A stretch of 64,000 nucleotides of DNA from Bagarius yarrelli (Eukaryota; Chordata; Actinopteri; Siluriformes; Sisoridae). Below, in pieces: positions 1 through 12,839 of the stretch. Both the position numbers and the translations under genes were made by a program. Within the stretch, counting starts at the first letter, position 1. Each line of letters starts with the position of its first letter. Under the pieces are notes generated by a model. It worked only from the letters and a program-made list of their open reading frames with translations, was not told the DNA's origin and searched no databases. Where the stretch lies: the NCBI GenBank assembly GCA_005784505.1, contig VCAZ01000095.1, positions 1,454,470-1,518,469 of the forward strand, read 5' to 3'.

Positions 1-900
1 CTCTCACTGCCTGCTTTCCAGATGAAAAAAAAGAAAAGAAGAAAAAGCCAGTATGAATTGGCAGTGCGGCTCTGTCTGGGTTCGATAAGCTGGAGGGCGA
101 GTAATCCAGTCTGTTCACACAAAGCCTCGTATAGCGCGTATGTAAGAGTCTCGGTGTCAGAGATATCACATACCACCAGGACAAGATGGAACACATCTCT
201 GAGTGCAGTCCGTTGGGGGCAGGATTTCATGAATAAATCCTATTACAGCGATAAACATCTGGAATAAAACAAAGCATGATGTGGATTTTATTTTCATTTT
301 TTATTTAAATCTCACTAAAATTCAGTTGTTTTCTACATCACTACACAAAAATATAATATTCATTATCTTTTTAGATTTGCAGTTAGGGTGAAGTCAGATA
401 AAATAGCCCACGTTCTGGTAAATGACTTATTATAACATCAAATAATTTGGATCTCTTAAATATATATATATAGTATTAGCAGGTGCAGCACCTTCTTGAA
501 CCCTGATACAACATTAAGGTAAAATATAAAAAGGGAACAACACGGGTCATTATGGCTAAAATCATTTAATTTTCGGCGGTTTCGACTTTTATCGTTAGAT
601 TAAATCCCATTTCTACAACATCCTTCGAAAAGGTTTGAAAACTGTGTTGGCATCAGTGGAGGTGCATCAGCCGAATATCAGTGATGCAAATGTAAATAAA
701 AATTCTACTTCAGCCTATCACCAGTCGTTGAGGTTGCCAGGGGAGGAGAAATATGGGAGTTAAGGGGCGTGGGCTATCAAGAAACATGAATCAATTTTTT
801 TTATGAGCTCCAATGAGGCAGGAAGTTACTTTAGCTGTCAGCCTATTCTTCTGGATTGTGATTGGTCAGAAGATTAAGTCTTGATTAATTAGTTACCATT
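1..900. other. Unannotated, mostly AT-rich sequence
   Basis: The first 270 nt have an open plus frame (MKKKKRRKSQYELAVRLCLG...) without recognisable features. The rest is AT-rich. I see no supported gene. Confidence 0.3.
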
Positions 901-1299
901 TCTATAGCAACAAATTATAATTATATATTATAAACGGATGTGTACAGAAGATGCATAAAATAATAAAATAATAATTATAATAATAATAATAATAATCCGC
1001 ACGTGGGTGCCAACGAATTAACCCACTACACCACAGCACCAGCACCCAAATACGCAGTTGTGCTCCGGTGACCTGGGGTTCGACTCCCATCGGCCCCCTG
1101 CTGGTCGCGCCCCGTTTTCATCTCTCATTCTGTTCTACCAACACAGGCACAAATGCCCAAATATACATTAAAAAACATATATCACCAATAATAATAATCA
1201 TACCAACAATAATAAAAATAAATAACAATCAAATTGATTTATCAGTGTTTTCTGGAAGAAGGAAGTAGACCATTATTTAACATTCCAGGTTGGTTTGTT

Positions 1300-2030
1300 G
1301 AGTTCTTGTTAAAAGAGGTTAACGAGGGAACAGCGTCTACAGCTGCTATCACATTTAGTGACAACAGAAACTTGAAGTGGTAAAATACTCAGCTTTCAGA
1401 GCAGTGCATGATGGTAGTGATGTGAGGGCGTGTCTATACTACCCTCTTTTGCATTTTCTTTAAAGGTGTAACGAATATGGCTGTTTTACCGGGTGGCACT
1501 GCAGGGTGGAGGCTGAGATGAAGCCGCTTATATAACGTCAGGGTTCATGCGTTCTCCACCGGCTTCCTGTAGAAGCCACCAGAGAAGTTGTGAAGGTGCT
1601 TTACTTTACCGATGTAGAATGCATTGCTTGGGGCAAAAATAAAAACATAGAAAAAGAACATCATAGTGTATTTATAGACATCTGTGGGTTGTGGATCTGT
1701 GCGGCGGAGAATGTAAAGCTGAATATCTTATTGTCTGAGAAGCTTCAAGCTTTATGATTGACAGTTAAATGCGGAAACCCTCCCATTCGGGTGACTTCAG
1801 AGTTCAGTAATACCGTAGCTGTGAGTTGAGCTGTGAGTTGAACACCAAACGTCAGAAATAAAATGTAGAAATAATTTCGACAAATGGATAATGGAAATTC
1901 CCAGGAAAAATGAATAAAGTTCAGATAAAAGTAAATAAAGTAAATAAATTAAATAATGTTTCCAAACGTAAATAAAGTTTCTAAGTGTAAAGAAAGTTTC
2001 TGAGTGTTTAAACGTTTGTGTTCTTCTTCA
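1300..2030. other. Non-repetitive sequence without recognised features
   Basis: A small (AAT)n tract lies at 959-996. Beyond it no coding frame, splice pair or known repeat was recognised. Confidence 0.3.
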
Positions 2031-2039
2031 CTCTGTTTG

Positions 2040-2135
2040 TAGATGTTTCTCTCTTCCTGGAGAAGTTGATGCTCTGATCTCCGCAGTCCTCCAGTGAAAT
2101 GTGCTTGTAATCTTTAATCTTCTTCAGCTCATGGA
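2040..2135 (-). other. Exon-like segment on the minus strand, unassigned
   Basis: The minus strand reads HELKKIKDYKHISLEDCGDQ and then SINFSRKRETST without a stop, with mixed, protein-like composition. A stop lies two codons upstream and no clear pyrimidine tract precedes it. It could be a terminal exon, a conserved non-coding element or chance. Confidence 0.2.
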
Positions 2136-2274
2136 TTTATTTATAGTGACAGACGCCATCTGTAGTGTCCTCCAGCGGGGCCTCATCAGCGCACCACCAA
2201 CTTCCCTGAGACTGAGCCAGGGGATGAGGGGTAGAACCCGGAGGATAGGCAGATGATGATCTGCAGGGTTCTGA

Positions 2275-2308
<34 letters not shown>

Positions 2309-2408
2309 AATCATGGAAGAGGGAGGATACCTGCTGCCGAGAGCTTCTACCTTTAATTCCTGTCTCATAAACGTGTCGTTAATTACAGCACTCTGGGGAG
2401 ACAAGGAG

Positions 2409-2442
<34 letters not shown>

Positions 2443-2595
2443 GCTGTCGTCTCCGAGCCGCTCCACACTGTGTGTGTGTGTTTGTTTGTCTTGCCGGTAT
2501 CATTCAACAACAAATGAAGTTTTATTCACTGTTTCTGAAGCATATTAATCTGCAGCAGCCAGTTTATTTTATTGTTTTTGATCCTCTTTTTCCCC

Positions 2596-2597
<2 letters not shown>

Positions 2598-2630
<33 letters not shown>

Positions 2631-3560
2631 ACCCCCCTTTTTCTCTCTTCATCTCTCTCTTAATCTCCCTCTCTCTCCATCTCTTTCATCTCTCTCTCTC
2701 TCTCTCTCTCTCTCCTCTCTCTCTTCTTTCAATCTCTCTCTCTCTCGTCTCTCTCTCTCTCTCTCTCTCTTTTTTCACCCCCTCTCTCTTTTTCTACTCT
2801 CCATCTTCTCTAATCAACCTCTCTCGCCATCTCTTTCCTCTCTCTCTCTCTTTCCTCTCCATTGCTCTCTCATCTCTCTCTCCATCTCCCTGTCACTCAT
2901 CCTTTCAGCTCTCTCTCTATCTCTCTCTCTCTCACCTCATAGAGGGACTCCATAGCTCTTCTATCTCCTCTCTCTCTCCATCTCTCTCTCTCTCCCTCTT
3001 TTCACCTCTCTCTTTTCTCTCTCCATCTCTCTCTCTTAAATCTAATCTCCCTCTCTCTCCATCTCTCCCACCATCTCTCTCTCTCTCTCTCTCTCTCGAG
3101 AGTCACCCCCCCTTTTTTTTCCATCTCTCCATCTCTAAATATCTCCCTCTCTCTCCAGCTCTTTCAATCTTTCATCGCTTTCTCTCTTTCATCTCTCTCT
3201 GCCTCTCTCCCTCTCTCATCTCTTCTTCTCTCCGTTCGCTCTCCCCTTTTCTTCATCGCTTTCACCCATCGTTTTCTCTTCACATCTCTTTCATCTCTCT
3301 CATCTATCTCTCTCCATCTCTCTCTCGCCCCTCATCGCTCTCTCCTCCTCTCTCTCGCTCTCACCCCCTTTTTCACCCCTCGCTTAAATCTCCCTTCTCT
3401 CTCAATCGCTCTCTTAATCTCCCCTCTCTCTCTAAATCCTCTTTCCTCTCTCTCTTGTCCCTCCCATCGGCCCCCCATCCTTTTTCTCGCCCATCTCTCT
3501 CTCCTTCCCCTCTCACATCCGTTCAATCGCTTCTCTTAGCTCTCTCTATGCCCCCTCCCT
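2598..3560. repeat. CT-rich low-complexity region
   Basis: (CT)n broken by CAT, CAAT and TTT. Density falls rightward into C/T-rich, G-poor sequence up to about 3,800. Confidence 0.85.
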
Positions 3561-4249
3561 CTCTCTCTCTTTTCTATTCCATCTTCAGTTGCTTTTTCCC
3601 TATTCCCTCTCAAACATTGTAAATATAGTCTCTTTTTCATCTCGTATTTAATCCACCCCGGTTCTGATTTTTTTTAGTTTATCGGGGGCCACCTTTCCCC
3701 TTTATTGTTACCCCCCTTTCTTCCCCTTTCCCCCCGGGGGGGCTTTTTTTATCCTTTTGTATCCTGTATAACCCAGGGACTTTGAGGGAATCGTTTTCGT
3801 TCGTCTTTTTTTCGGGGGGAAATTATTTAACTTTTTTATTTAATTCTCACCTTTCGACTGGAGACCCGGAACGAGACGATTCACCAACACCAGTTATTAA
3901 ATGGAATTAAACTATATAAATGATTATTGTTGGTTTTCATCACGCCACTCCAGTGCATGACACTTGCCACTTGGCTGGAAACTCCCTGTACAAACTTCCT
4001 ACACTTCCTGATTCATGTTATTATCATATCAGCCAATCAGGTGACAGCGGTGCAGTGAGTGATGCAACTCATGGGCTTGCAGTGACACACTGCCTCCTGT
4101 TGGTGACACACAGCACAGCCTGATGAAGGTGAAGATAAAGGTGAAGGTCAGACGTGATGAATATGGAAGTTTTGAGCTTGTAGCATGTGGTTATCTGTCC
4201 ACCTGCCCTTTATCTGTGTGTCCTAGCACAAAAGAGCTGAGTTGTACTT

Positions 4250-4259
4250 TACACACACA

Positions 4260-4290
<31 letters not shown>

Positions 4291-4625
4291 CACTTAGAGA
4301 GAGAGAGAGAGAGATCATTTCAAACAGAATAATCCATCAAATACATTGATCCTCTTCTTCTTTTACTCTGTCTTTCTATCTTTGAGCCTGTCTTTCTTTT
4401 CTGTTTGTCTGTATCTGTTTTTCTGCCTACTTTCCCATCTACTTTCTGTCTTTATTGTTTTTTTCTGACTCTGTTTTTGTCTGTCTGTCTGTCTCTCTCT
4501 CTCTCTTTCTATTTCTCTCTCTCTCTGTCTCTCTCTTTTTGTCTCTTTCTCTCTCTTTGTCTCTCAGACTCTCTCTTTCTCTTCCGTTTCTCTCTCTCTC
4601 CGTCTCTCTCTCTCTCTCTCTTAGT
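4250..4625. repeat. (CA)n, (GA)n and CT-rich tracts
   Basis: (CA)n at 4252-4292, (GA)n at 4295-4313, CT-rich at 4,395-4,625 with TCTG variants. Confidence 0.85.
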
Positions 4626-5188
4626 CTCTTTTTCAATTAAGTTTTTGGTTAACGAGGAGCTGTCAGTTTTCTTCAGCTAAACAAATCAATGGGCTGCAGG
4701 AGGTTTCAAGGTCGCCGTTCTGTCAGAAATCACACTGGAAACTGCAGCGAATCTGTAAAAATTAAACCTGTCTGAGATGCGATCGTTCCAATTTATGATG
4801 CTTGCAACCTGCAGGATGACCTAACAATCATGAGAACATTCACACTTCTGTTGGCATTGAGACACAAGTGAGACAGCCACAGGTCAGCAATCAGAGATTT
4901 ACCTTTAATTACAGACACATTAAACCCAAAGAAAACAAATACACTGCATCCCTCAGGTCTCTCACAGCTTATCCCTCTATGTCTGTTTGCTTCAGCATGG
5001 GGTCTGACTGTCTGTCTGATTCTGGGTAAAGTCTGACTGTCTGCTTCTGGGTGAGGACTGTCTGTCTGCTTCTGGGTAAGGATTAACTGTTGGCTTTTGG
5101 GTGAGAGCTGTCTGTCTGATTTACCGTACAAGCGAAGGCCAAAATTCAGTATAGCAAACCACTGCTGTGGCCTACTGAATGATGATTA

Positions 5189-5638
5189 CCCATAGTAACC
5201 CATAGTAACCTATAGTAACTCATAGTAAACCCATAGTAAACTCATAGTAACCCCTTGTAACTCATAGTAACCAACCTATAGTAACTCATAGTAATCTATA
5301 ATAACCCCTGGTAACTCATAGTAGCCCTTAGTAACTCAAAGTAACCCATAGTAAGTAACAGTAACCCATAGTAACCCATAGTAAATTATAGTAACCCATG
5401 GTAACCCATAGTAACCCATAGTAAATTATTGTAACCCATAGTAACTCATAGTAACCCATAGTAACTCATAGTAAACCATCGTAAGTAACAGTAACCCATA
5501 GTTACCCATAGTAACTCATAGTTACCCATAGTAACTCATAGTAATCCATCATAACACACAGTAACCCATAGTAACCTGTAGACAACCTATAGTAACCCAT
5601 ACTAACCCATAGTAACCCATAGTAAAACCTCATAGTAA
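5189..5638. repeat. 10-bp minisatellite (CCATAGTAAC/T)
   Basis: About 45 copies of CCATAGTAAC with variants CTCATAGTAA and ATTATAGTAA. It ends directly at the CCCAGCAAACATG transposon. Confidence 0.85.
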
Positions 5639-6360
5639 CCCAGCAAACATGCCTACTTAAGGCCCATTTGGGCCACTGTAATTAAAAAACTGGGCCCTGT
5701 TGGGGCAGCCCATTGTAGATACCATTACTAGACAGAAAGGCTGGACAAACTACATTTACATTTCCTGCTTCTGGCAGACGTCCTCATCCAGAGCCACTTA
5801 CAGTTATTTCATTTATGTAACTAAGCATTTGGGGCCTAAGGGCCTTGCTCAGGGTACCAGCAGTGGCAACTTGGTGGTGCTGGGAATCAAGCCCTGATCT
5901 TCCAATTAGCCCAAGACCATGATCACTGCGCTAACACTTCCCCTAAACGATGTGCTTTAGTAACATGTCGCTCACATGTTGCGCCTAAAAATACCTGGAG
6001 CTGTTCTTTCTCCTCCTTTTAAGGCACTTGATCAGTTGAAAAGGAAATTTTCACTCTTGCTGTAACTCGATGAGCCTCTATTCATGCAGCATTCTGAAAA
6101 GTTGAGATTTTTATTTTGCTGGTCACGACAGCGTCGCTCGCTATTTGTCTGCATTTAATAAGAAATAATGAGATTCAGCCTGCAAAAAAAGTGACCAGCT
6201 CTAACGTCAAAATTGAACAAAAAACAAAACTTCTCTTGGTCCCATTTGAGCAAACCCACAACAGTCCCATGAGCGATTCATTTTGATTTGCCCTTGCCCA
6301 CTCTGCCCACAGTAAAACCACACCAGCCCACAGGGGTCCCATATGGGCATGTTTGCTGGG
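5639..6360. mobile_element. DNA transposon with CCCAGCAAACATG ends, carrying a SINE
   Basis: The left end CCCAGCAAACATGCC and right end GGGCATGTTTGCTGGG are inverted repeats of about 16 bp. The interior has no transposase frame. A minus-oriented SINE (5752-5943) is inserted. It begins exactly where the CCATAGTAA decamer array stops. Confidence 0.6.
5752..5943 (-). mobile_element. V-SINE-like element
   Basis: The reverse complement carries the core (CAGACGTCCTCATCCAGAGC), GGGCCTTGCTCAGGG and a B-box remnant. It is inserted in the CCCAGCAAACATG transposon. Confidence 0.65.
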
Positions 6361-7050
6361 TAGGACCTCATGATCTAAGGGCAACACTGATGAAACAGGA
6401 TTTCAGTTTTTAGGACTGGGTTGAGGAATTAATGAAGATCCGAACAAAAGAATTCACAGAATCGATTATCATTGATGAAGAAATCAGAGAAAAATAAACT
6501 GTTTTCTGTTATGATGCTGTAAAAGTCCTCAGATATTCAGACCCATGCTTCTAACCTGGATTCCAAGGCACCATGTTCTTCTGCTGCCCCAGCTCTCACC
6601 TGGCATGAACAAGGGCAAAGGTTAAAACATGTGTTCTGAGACACACAAAGCCACACTGCAGGGTTCCATCAGACACAGATGAACCCTTAAACTACTGATG
6701 TTAAAGGTTATGTCCTGTATAACACCATTCCCCAAAGCAGGACCTGTGGGTTTTTGTCCCAGGAACATACAGTCCACCTAGTGTCTGCAGGTAAGAAACC
6801 CAACACAGACCCAGGGAGAATAAAGCATGTGTTCCACATGATGACATGAAGACACAAGAGTGAGACATGAGTCAATAGCATTAAATCTGCTATATATAGC
6901 GAAAGAATACAGTCTGACATGAGACACAGCCTGCACGTCCATCATCACTACTGATCACCGCTCAATGTCTGAGTCTCCCTAAATGACTCGAGTCCTGAGG
7001 CACTAATACACACCTGTCAAAGCTTCACCAAACACACGAAGCTTCGCTAA
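6361..7050. other. No recognised feature
   Basis: Mixed-composition sequence without long frames, followed by (GA)n at 7091-7129 and (CA)n at 7211-7241. Confidence 0.3.
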
Positions 7051-7085
7051 AGAGTAATTAACATATTTTTCCCATTAGGAGTGTG

Positions 7086-7131
<46 letters not shown>

Positions 7132-7207
7132 TAGGGAGAAATTTGACAGAGGAAAAAATGCAAGATATTAAAGATTTTGTGTGATTTTATTAGCTGAAGA
7201 CTCTCAG

Positions 7208-7245
<38 letters not shown>

Positions 7246-7299
7246 TTTTCCACCTTTAGTAATAGCTTTTTAACATTTACCCTCTAATAATTCAATTAT

Positions 7300-7870
7300 T
7301 TCCATGTGATTCCTTTAACTGAGTCATTTAAAGGATGATTCTTTGCAAAAGATTTATTTTTCATATACGTTTATACATGATTTTCACACGACTAACTAAC
7401 TCCAATTTTTACAATTGATTCTTTTGCAATTTTTACAATCTGATCTGATCCATCACACCTAATTTTGATTCTGAATTTGACTCATCACACACATTTGATT
7501 CTTTCTAATTGATTTATTTACTGTCAAATCTGATTCTTTACAAATAATAAAATTTTCTTCACATTTGATTATTTTCACAATTCCCTACTTTTCCCTACTT
7601 GATTTATAATTGTAATTTTATCTTTACATCTAATCCATCACATACGATTCATTTCTTTATTATTATTCTTTTACAGATGATTAATCTACTGTCCCAAATT
7701 AAATTCTTATAAAAAGTTAATATTGTAAACTGATTCATTGTTCAGATCCATTTGACTCTTTACACATATGTTTTTTTGCACTTTAAAAAAATGATTCATT
7801 TCTTTTGAAATTTGATTCCTTACAAGTTTCTGCATATGATTCTTTAAACAGTATTCTCTTCTTTATTTAT
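7300..7870. repeat. AT-rich degenerate minisatellite (GATTCTTT...)
   Basis: Irregular repeats of TTTGATTCTTTACA-like units. These are the reverse complement of the AAAGAATCA motif found at 12.7-18 kb. Confidence 0.5.
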
Positions 7871-9080
7871 TATTTACTTTTACATTTGTTTCTTCGCTTT
7901 TATTTATTTGAGGGACGATTGTGATTGATAGTTGATCGATAATTGATCGTTAGGAATTTTGTTAAAATCAAAATTATGTTGTTGGTTTTTTTTTTTTTTT
8001 TTATCAGCGTCATCCAATCACAGTGACGTTTCCTACAAAGCCGACCAATCATTATAAAAGCCCGCCCCCCAAAAATTTACCATAAGCCTTTTCTTTGTTC
8101 TTCATTTTGAAGATATGCTAATACACTAATTTCTCTTATTTACCGACAAACATTAGCACAGGAGCGTGTAAATAATTTTCTTGATGATCTCCACCAAAGT
8201 TTTACACTGTGTGTATTGTGCTGCTACAATGTACACTTTAATCTCGCAATTTCTACTGCAACTAAACATCTACAAACATCACACCCCATTCAGCGCATTT
8301 TCTCAGTCAGTAAATCAAACAAACCCGGCAACAAATCACAAAAAGAGACGCAAAATCTCCTGGAAGAACTGAATAAAGATTGCATTCTGGGGGAAAACAC
8401 ACTTCTTCTGTGTTTTTTTTTTTTAAAAAGTAAACAATTAAATCGATTGTTAATTTTCCTGAGTATCAATTAAAAAAAAATCTTATACTACAATTAAATA
8501 AATAAATAAATGCCTGTCTATAATTCCTTTATTTTTACATCTAATCAAATCTGATTCTATTATTAGTCATTTCACTGATTGATTTTTGACCTGTTGCTGC
8601 GTACGGTTGCATTGTATTTATGGGTTTTTTTCTGTTTTTGTTAAATTGCTCATCTTTTCACCTGTATAATTATTTTCATTACTTTTTTATGTGAATGATA
8701 TAACGGATATAAATCAGTAGTCTTTAAATCTGACTCAGTGATATAAGCTCTTGATTTATTAAGCTCGTGATTCATTTGGCCACACTGACCTTCAGGAATA
8801 AAGAACGATGGATTACTCACGATTTACTCCTAAACTCAGGAATAAAGAACAACACTGAAAATTACTCATACCCTGATATGATTTTATTTAATAATCGTGA
8901 CAGAGTCACTTTTTATCCCCTCCTGTTTCAGTGCTGCTAATGTAAACCTAGCATGTGCTTCCTAACACATCATGTGTCATAAATATATTTTATATATCAG
9001 CACTGAAAATTAAACAAAAAACATCAATCGTGGATGTTTCTGGATTGATTTTTAAAGGCAGTAGGAAGTAAAATAAAATC
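7871..9080. other. AT-rich, no recognised gene
   Basis: Poly-T near 7,986 and 8,411, no domain in the short frames. Nothing supported. Confidence 0.3.
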
Positions 9081-9106
9081 ATATTAGAGCATGAACTGAA
9101 TGTTAT

Positions 9107-9580
9107 CGGTACTGAATCGAATGCAGTAGGGCGAATCAATCGCATGTAGTAAGTACTGAATCGAATGTAGTACTGCATGATCTGATTTAAAGTACTGATT
9201 GGAAAGCATTAGGGAGTGAGATAAAAGCAGTATATAGTGAATCGAATGCAGTAAGGATAGGATCGAATACAGTAGATAGTGAATCGAATGCAGTAATGAG
9301 TGAATCGAATGCAGTAATGAGTGAATCGAATGCAATAATGAGTGAATCGAATGCAGTAGGTAGTGAATCCAATGCAGTAAAGAGTGAATGGAATGTCATA
9401 GATAATGAATCAAAAGCAGTAGGGAGTGAATCGAAACCAGTAGATGGTGAATCAAATGCAGTAATAAGTGAATCAAATGCAGTAATGAGTAAATCGAATG
9501 CAGTAGATAATGAATCAAATGCAGTAATGAGTGAATCGAATGCAGTAGGTAGTGAATTGAATGCGGTAATAAGTGAATCT
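9107..9580. repeat. 21-bp minisatellite, array 1
   Basis: The unit is close to AATGCAGTAATGAGTGAATCG, with about 22 copies. Because 21 is divisible by 3 the frames stay open and give false repeat proteins (S-E-S-N-A-V on plus, F-D-S-L on minus). Non-coding. Confidence 0.85.
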
Positions 9581-9766
9581 GGGAAGTGGTAGCGCATTGG
9601 TTAAGTTGTTGGACTACCAACTTGAGGGTTCGATTCCCAGCCCCACTAAGCCACCACTGTTGGGGCCCTGAGCAAGGCCCTTAACCCCCAAGTGCTCAGT
9701 TATATAACAAGGAATGTTGTAAGTCGCTCTGGATAAGGGTGTCTGCCAAATGCTGCAAATGTAAAT
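9581..9766 (+). mobile_element. V-SINE-like element (full)
   Basis: The head is GGGAAGTGGTAGCGCATTGG with B box GGTTCGATTCCC, then CCACCACTGTTGGGGCCC and the core GTCGCTCTGGATAAGGGTG, ending CAAATGTAAAT. It sits exactly at the end of the first 21-bp minisatellite array. Confidence 0.75.
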
Positions 9767-10067
9767 CTAATGAATCTAATGCACTCAGCAGCGAATTGAT
9801 CAGAAGGTCATGCTGAATCTGAAGATGCTGAAGATGCTGAATTGGAAGATCTGAGTAGACACTTTATAAGAGAGCGAGTGTTTGTTTGACGGAGAGGAAT
9901 CCTGAAGCAGCAGAAGACGTTTGGAGTAACTCAGAGCTGGGTGTGTTACTTATTTCTTCTGCATGGAGGAGTTTGTTCTCCGGCTCCTGGAAGCTGTGTG
10001 ATGTGTGGGAGTGAAGCAGCGCTGAATCTCTGAAGTGAGCAGGGTGAACAGATGCCACAGAGGGCTG

Positions 10068-10136
10068 ATGAAGATCTCCGTCCTCCTCTTCCTCCTCCTA
10101 CAACTCTTCCAGTATCACACTGAGTGTAGGAGGCAG
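10068..10136 (+). CDS. Candidate first coding exon: signal peptide, unknown gene
   Basis: The ATG at 10068 opens MKISVLLFLLLQLFQYH, then TECRRQ, 23 codons, and ends CAG|GTAGGA, a usable phase-0 donor. It has a positive N-terminus, a leucine-rich hydrophobic core and a polar end, so it looks like a secretory signal peptide. The 150 nt upstream are non-repetitive and could be a 5' UTR. A (CT)n tract starts 28 nt after the donor. No downstream exon was recognised, and the protein family is unknown. A chance frame remains possible. Confidence 0.35.
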
Positions 10137-10149
10137 GTAGGATGGGGAA

Positions 10150-10163
10150 CCCGGTTCCCCTCC

Positions 10164-10199
<36 letters not shown>

Positions 10200-10925
10200 C
10201 ATTCTCTCTCTCTCTCTTTCTTTTTTCCATTGTTTTCTAACTCTCTCTATATTCTCTTTTCTCTCTTCTCAATTTCTCCATCTCTTGTGTATTCTATCTT
10301 TCTATCTCTTCTCTTTTTTTCCTGCCTCATACTCCATATTCTCTCTCACCTCAATTTCTTTGTAAATCTTCCTTTATAAATTTTTTCTGTCTCTCACTTT
10401 CTTCTCTATCTGTCTTACATTTCATCTCAAGTTTATTTCATATTTCTACGCGTGTCTATCTCCCTCTTCTCCAGTGTTTTCTGACTCTCTCCATATTCAC
10501 TTGTCTTACCTTCCATTTTTTACATTACCCTTTTTTCTCCTTTTTGTCTTTTGTCTGTCTTACTCTAACTCTTAATCTTTTTTTTTATATTTTTCTGTCT
10601 CACCCCCTCAAATTCCCCATACCTTGTTTACCTTTTCTTCATTGCTATGTTTCTTCTGGTCCTTCAACACTTCATTTTTTATTTCCTGCCCCATTCTCTC
10701 TCTCTTTCTCTTCCTGTCTTTCTTCTGTATATCATTATTTTTCTTTTTGATTCTCTATCTGTCTCACACTCAATGACTATTTTTTATTTCCTGTTTCACA
10801 CTCTCCATATTTTCTTTCTCTTTCGTTTATCTTTGTCCTTCTTTCTTTCTCTTTTTTATTTCCTATCTCACACCTTTTATATTTTTATATATCTTTTTCC
10901 ACAATTATTCTCTCCATCTCTCTGT
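10150..10925. repeat. CT/T-rich low-complexity region
   Basis: (CT)n at 10168-10215, then about 700 nt of pyrimidine-rich sequence with recurring TTTCTNTCTCAC phrases. Any frame is low-complexity. Confidence 0.7.
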
Positions 10926-11309
10926 TCAGTAAGAAGTGTGGGCAGTGGAGAAAACATCATGCTGATGGTTCTGAGACAGAGCTCAAACCGTGGGAAAGAT
11001 GAAGGATGAGGGATGACATGATGAAACCACTTTTAAATCTTTGACAGAAACAATATATAATGAAAAAGATGAACTGATGATCCGACTCCGGTTAGGAAAA
11101 GAGATTTATTGCTTTAAATTTATGCTTTCAGATCTCTGATAATTCACAACAATCTTCTCAGCTCCTCAGAGGATCTTCAGGAGGTTTAGTAGGCCAGAGG
11201 TGCAGACATGATGATGATGTCCAGTTGTGACACACATTTCAGTTCTTCTTTCTAAACATTTATCAATGTAAGATTTATGGGGTCTCTAAGTCGAAATTTT
11301 ATGTCATAA

Positions 11310-12075
11310 CGTGTGAATCAAATGCAGTAAGAGGTCAATTTTATCCAATCCCATAAGAGATTGGATGCAATTTAATGTAATGCAATAAGAGATCAATTAA
11401 ATGCAGTAAGAGATCAATTTAATGCAATAAGAGATCAATTAAGAAGATCAATTAAATGCAGTAAGAGATCAATTAAATGCAGCAAGAGATCAATTAAATG
11501 CAGTAAGAGTTGAATTGAATTGTAAGAATTAAATTGATTAGTATGAGTTTAATTGAATGGTAAAGTACAGTATACAGTGAATCAAATGCGGTAAGGCGTG
11601 AATTGAATGCCGAGATAGTGAATCGAAAGCAGTAATGAATGAATCGAATGCAGTAAGAAGTGATTCGAAAGCAGAAATGAGTGAATCAAATGCAGTAAGA
11701 AGTGATTCGAATGCAGTAGATAGTGAATCGAATGCAGTAGATAGTGAATCGAATGCCGTATAAAGTGAATCGAATGCAGTAAGAAGTGAATCGAATGCAG
11801 TAAAAAGTTATTTGAATGCAGTAATGAGTAAATTGAATGCTATAGATAGTGAATCGAATGCAGTGAGAAGTAAATCATGTGCAGTAATGAGTATAGTGAA
11901 TCGAATGCTGTAAGAAGTGAATCGAATAAAGTAAAGAATGAATTGAATGTCGTAAAAAGTGAATTGAATCGAATTCAATTGAATAGAAAGAGTAAACTTG
12001 AATGCAGTAAGAGTTGAATTGATTAGTAAAAGTTAAATTAAATGCAGTAAAAGTTAAGCTGAATGTAGTAGGATG
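11310..12075. repeat. 21-bp minisatellite, array 2
   Basis: Same unit and orientation as array 1, more diverged. The first part (11,310-11,520) has a GCAGTAAGAGATCAATTAAAT variant; 11,575-11,990 is close to the standard unit. Confidence 0.8.
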
Positions 12076-12339
12076 CTGTTTTGTTGTACAGAAATTACAG
12101 CTTCGTTAAAATCCAGCTGGGACACGATCACAGTTAAACTTAGAAAACACTTTAGCCTTAAAACATAGTAAATTCTTTCATCACCAGGAGTAAAAGAGAA
12201 AAGGCAGTCGCTATTTCTGTACACATCATCACGGTGTGTCACAGCCTGAGGCAAACAGGATACCCATCAGTGTTCACCACAGCAGGATTCCTGTGAGAAA
12301 GAGTTAAAATTACAATGACATAAGCAGAGAGACAGAATC

Positions 12340-12600
12340 TGGGTAGTGAGATTCTCTATTATTCTCCAGTACGGACTCCAGTATGCACTAGAGGGGAACT
12401 GCGGCAGACAGTGCAGCCCGACAGCTGTAACTAACCCCCGGGGAGAAGAATCACTTTCCGAGCTGCGACCGTCTCTGCGGCTTGCTAATTAGGCATTTTG
12501 AAATATTGCAAAAATTAAGCACTGTTACGTCAGCCGAGCGTTCCTCACATCGCTCTTCACGACTTCAGATACACTGCTGGATTCTCTGCAGGATTCAATT
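12340..12600. other. Non-repetitive block between minisatellites
   Basis: Of higher GC than its surroundings, with GCTAATTAGGCATTTTG and a possible homeodomain site (TAATTA-like). It could be a conserved regulatory element. Nothing coding. Confidence 0.25.
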
Positions 12601-12839
12601 CAACTCAACTGAATGAAATGCAGCAGCGCTCTTCAGTTCTGCCATCTGATTGGTCAGAAGGTCTGGGTTAACTCTGCGAAACTGCGATTCATACAAAGAA
12701 ATGATTCGATACCACTGGAACACTTATTGGTTCTTTATAAAGAGTCATTTTAGGTGATTCATTGAAAAAAAGCAAATTTGGTTCGTTGAATCTTAGATGA
12801 CTCGTCCTTACTGGAGTGTTTCCTCATTTTAGTTTAAAT

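Noticed and set aside
5189..5638. CRISPR-like array (short regular repeat)
   Set aside because: Units are directly adjacent 10-mers with no unique spacers, in a vertebrate genome.
9187..9597. Long minus- and plus-strand frames with 7-residue repeats (F-D-S-L-x-T-A and S-E-S-N-A-V)
   Set aside because: They come from the 21-bp minisatellite, open in several frames at once; the same holds at 14.4 and 22.2 kb.
10931..11009. Possible second exon for the signal-peptide exon at 10,068
   Set aside because: The acceptor-like TCTGTTCAG is followed by TAA in the required phase, and the other frame has no recognisable content.
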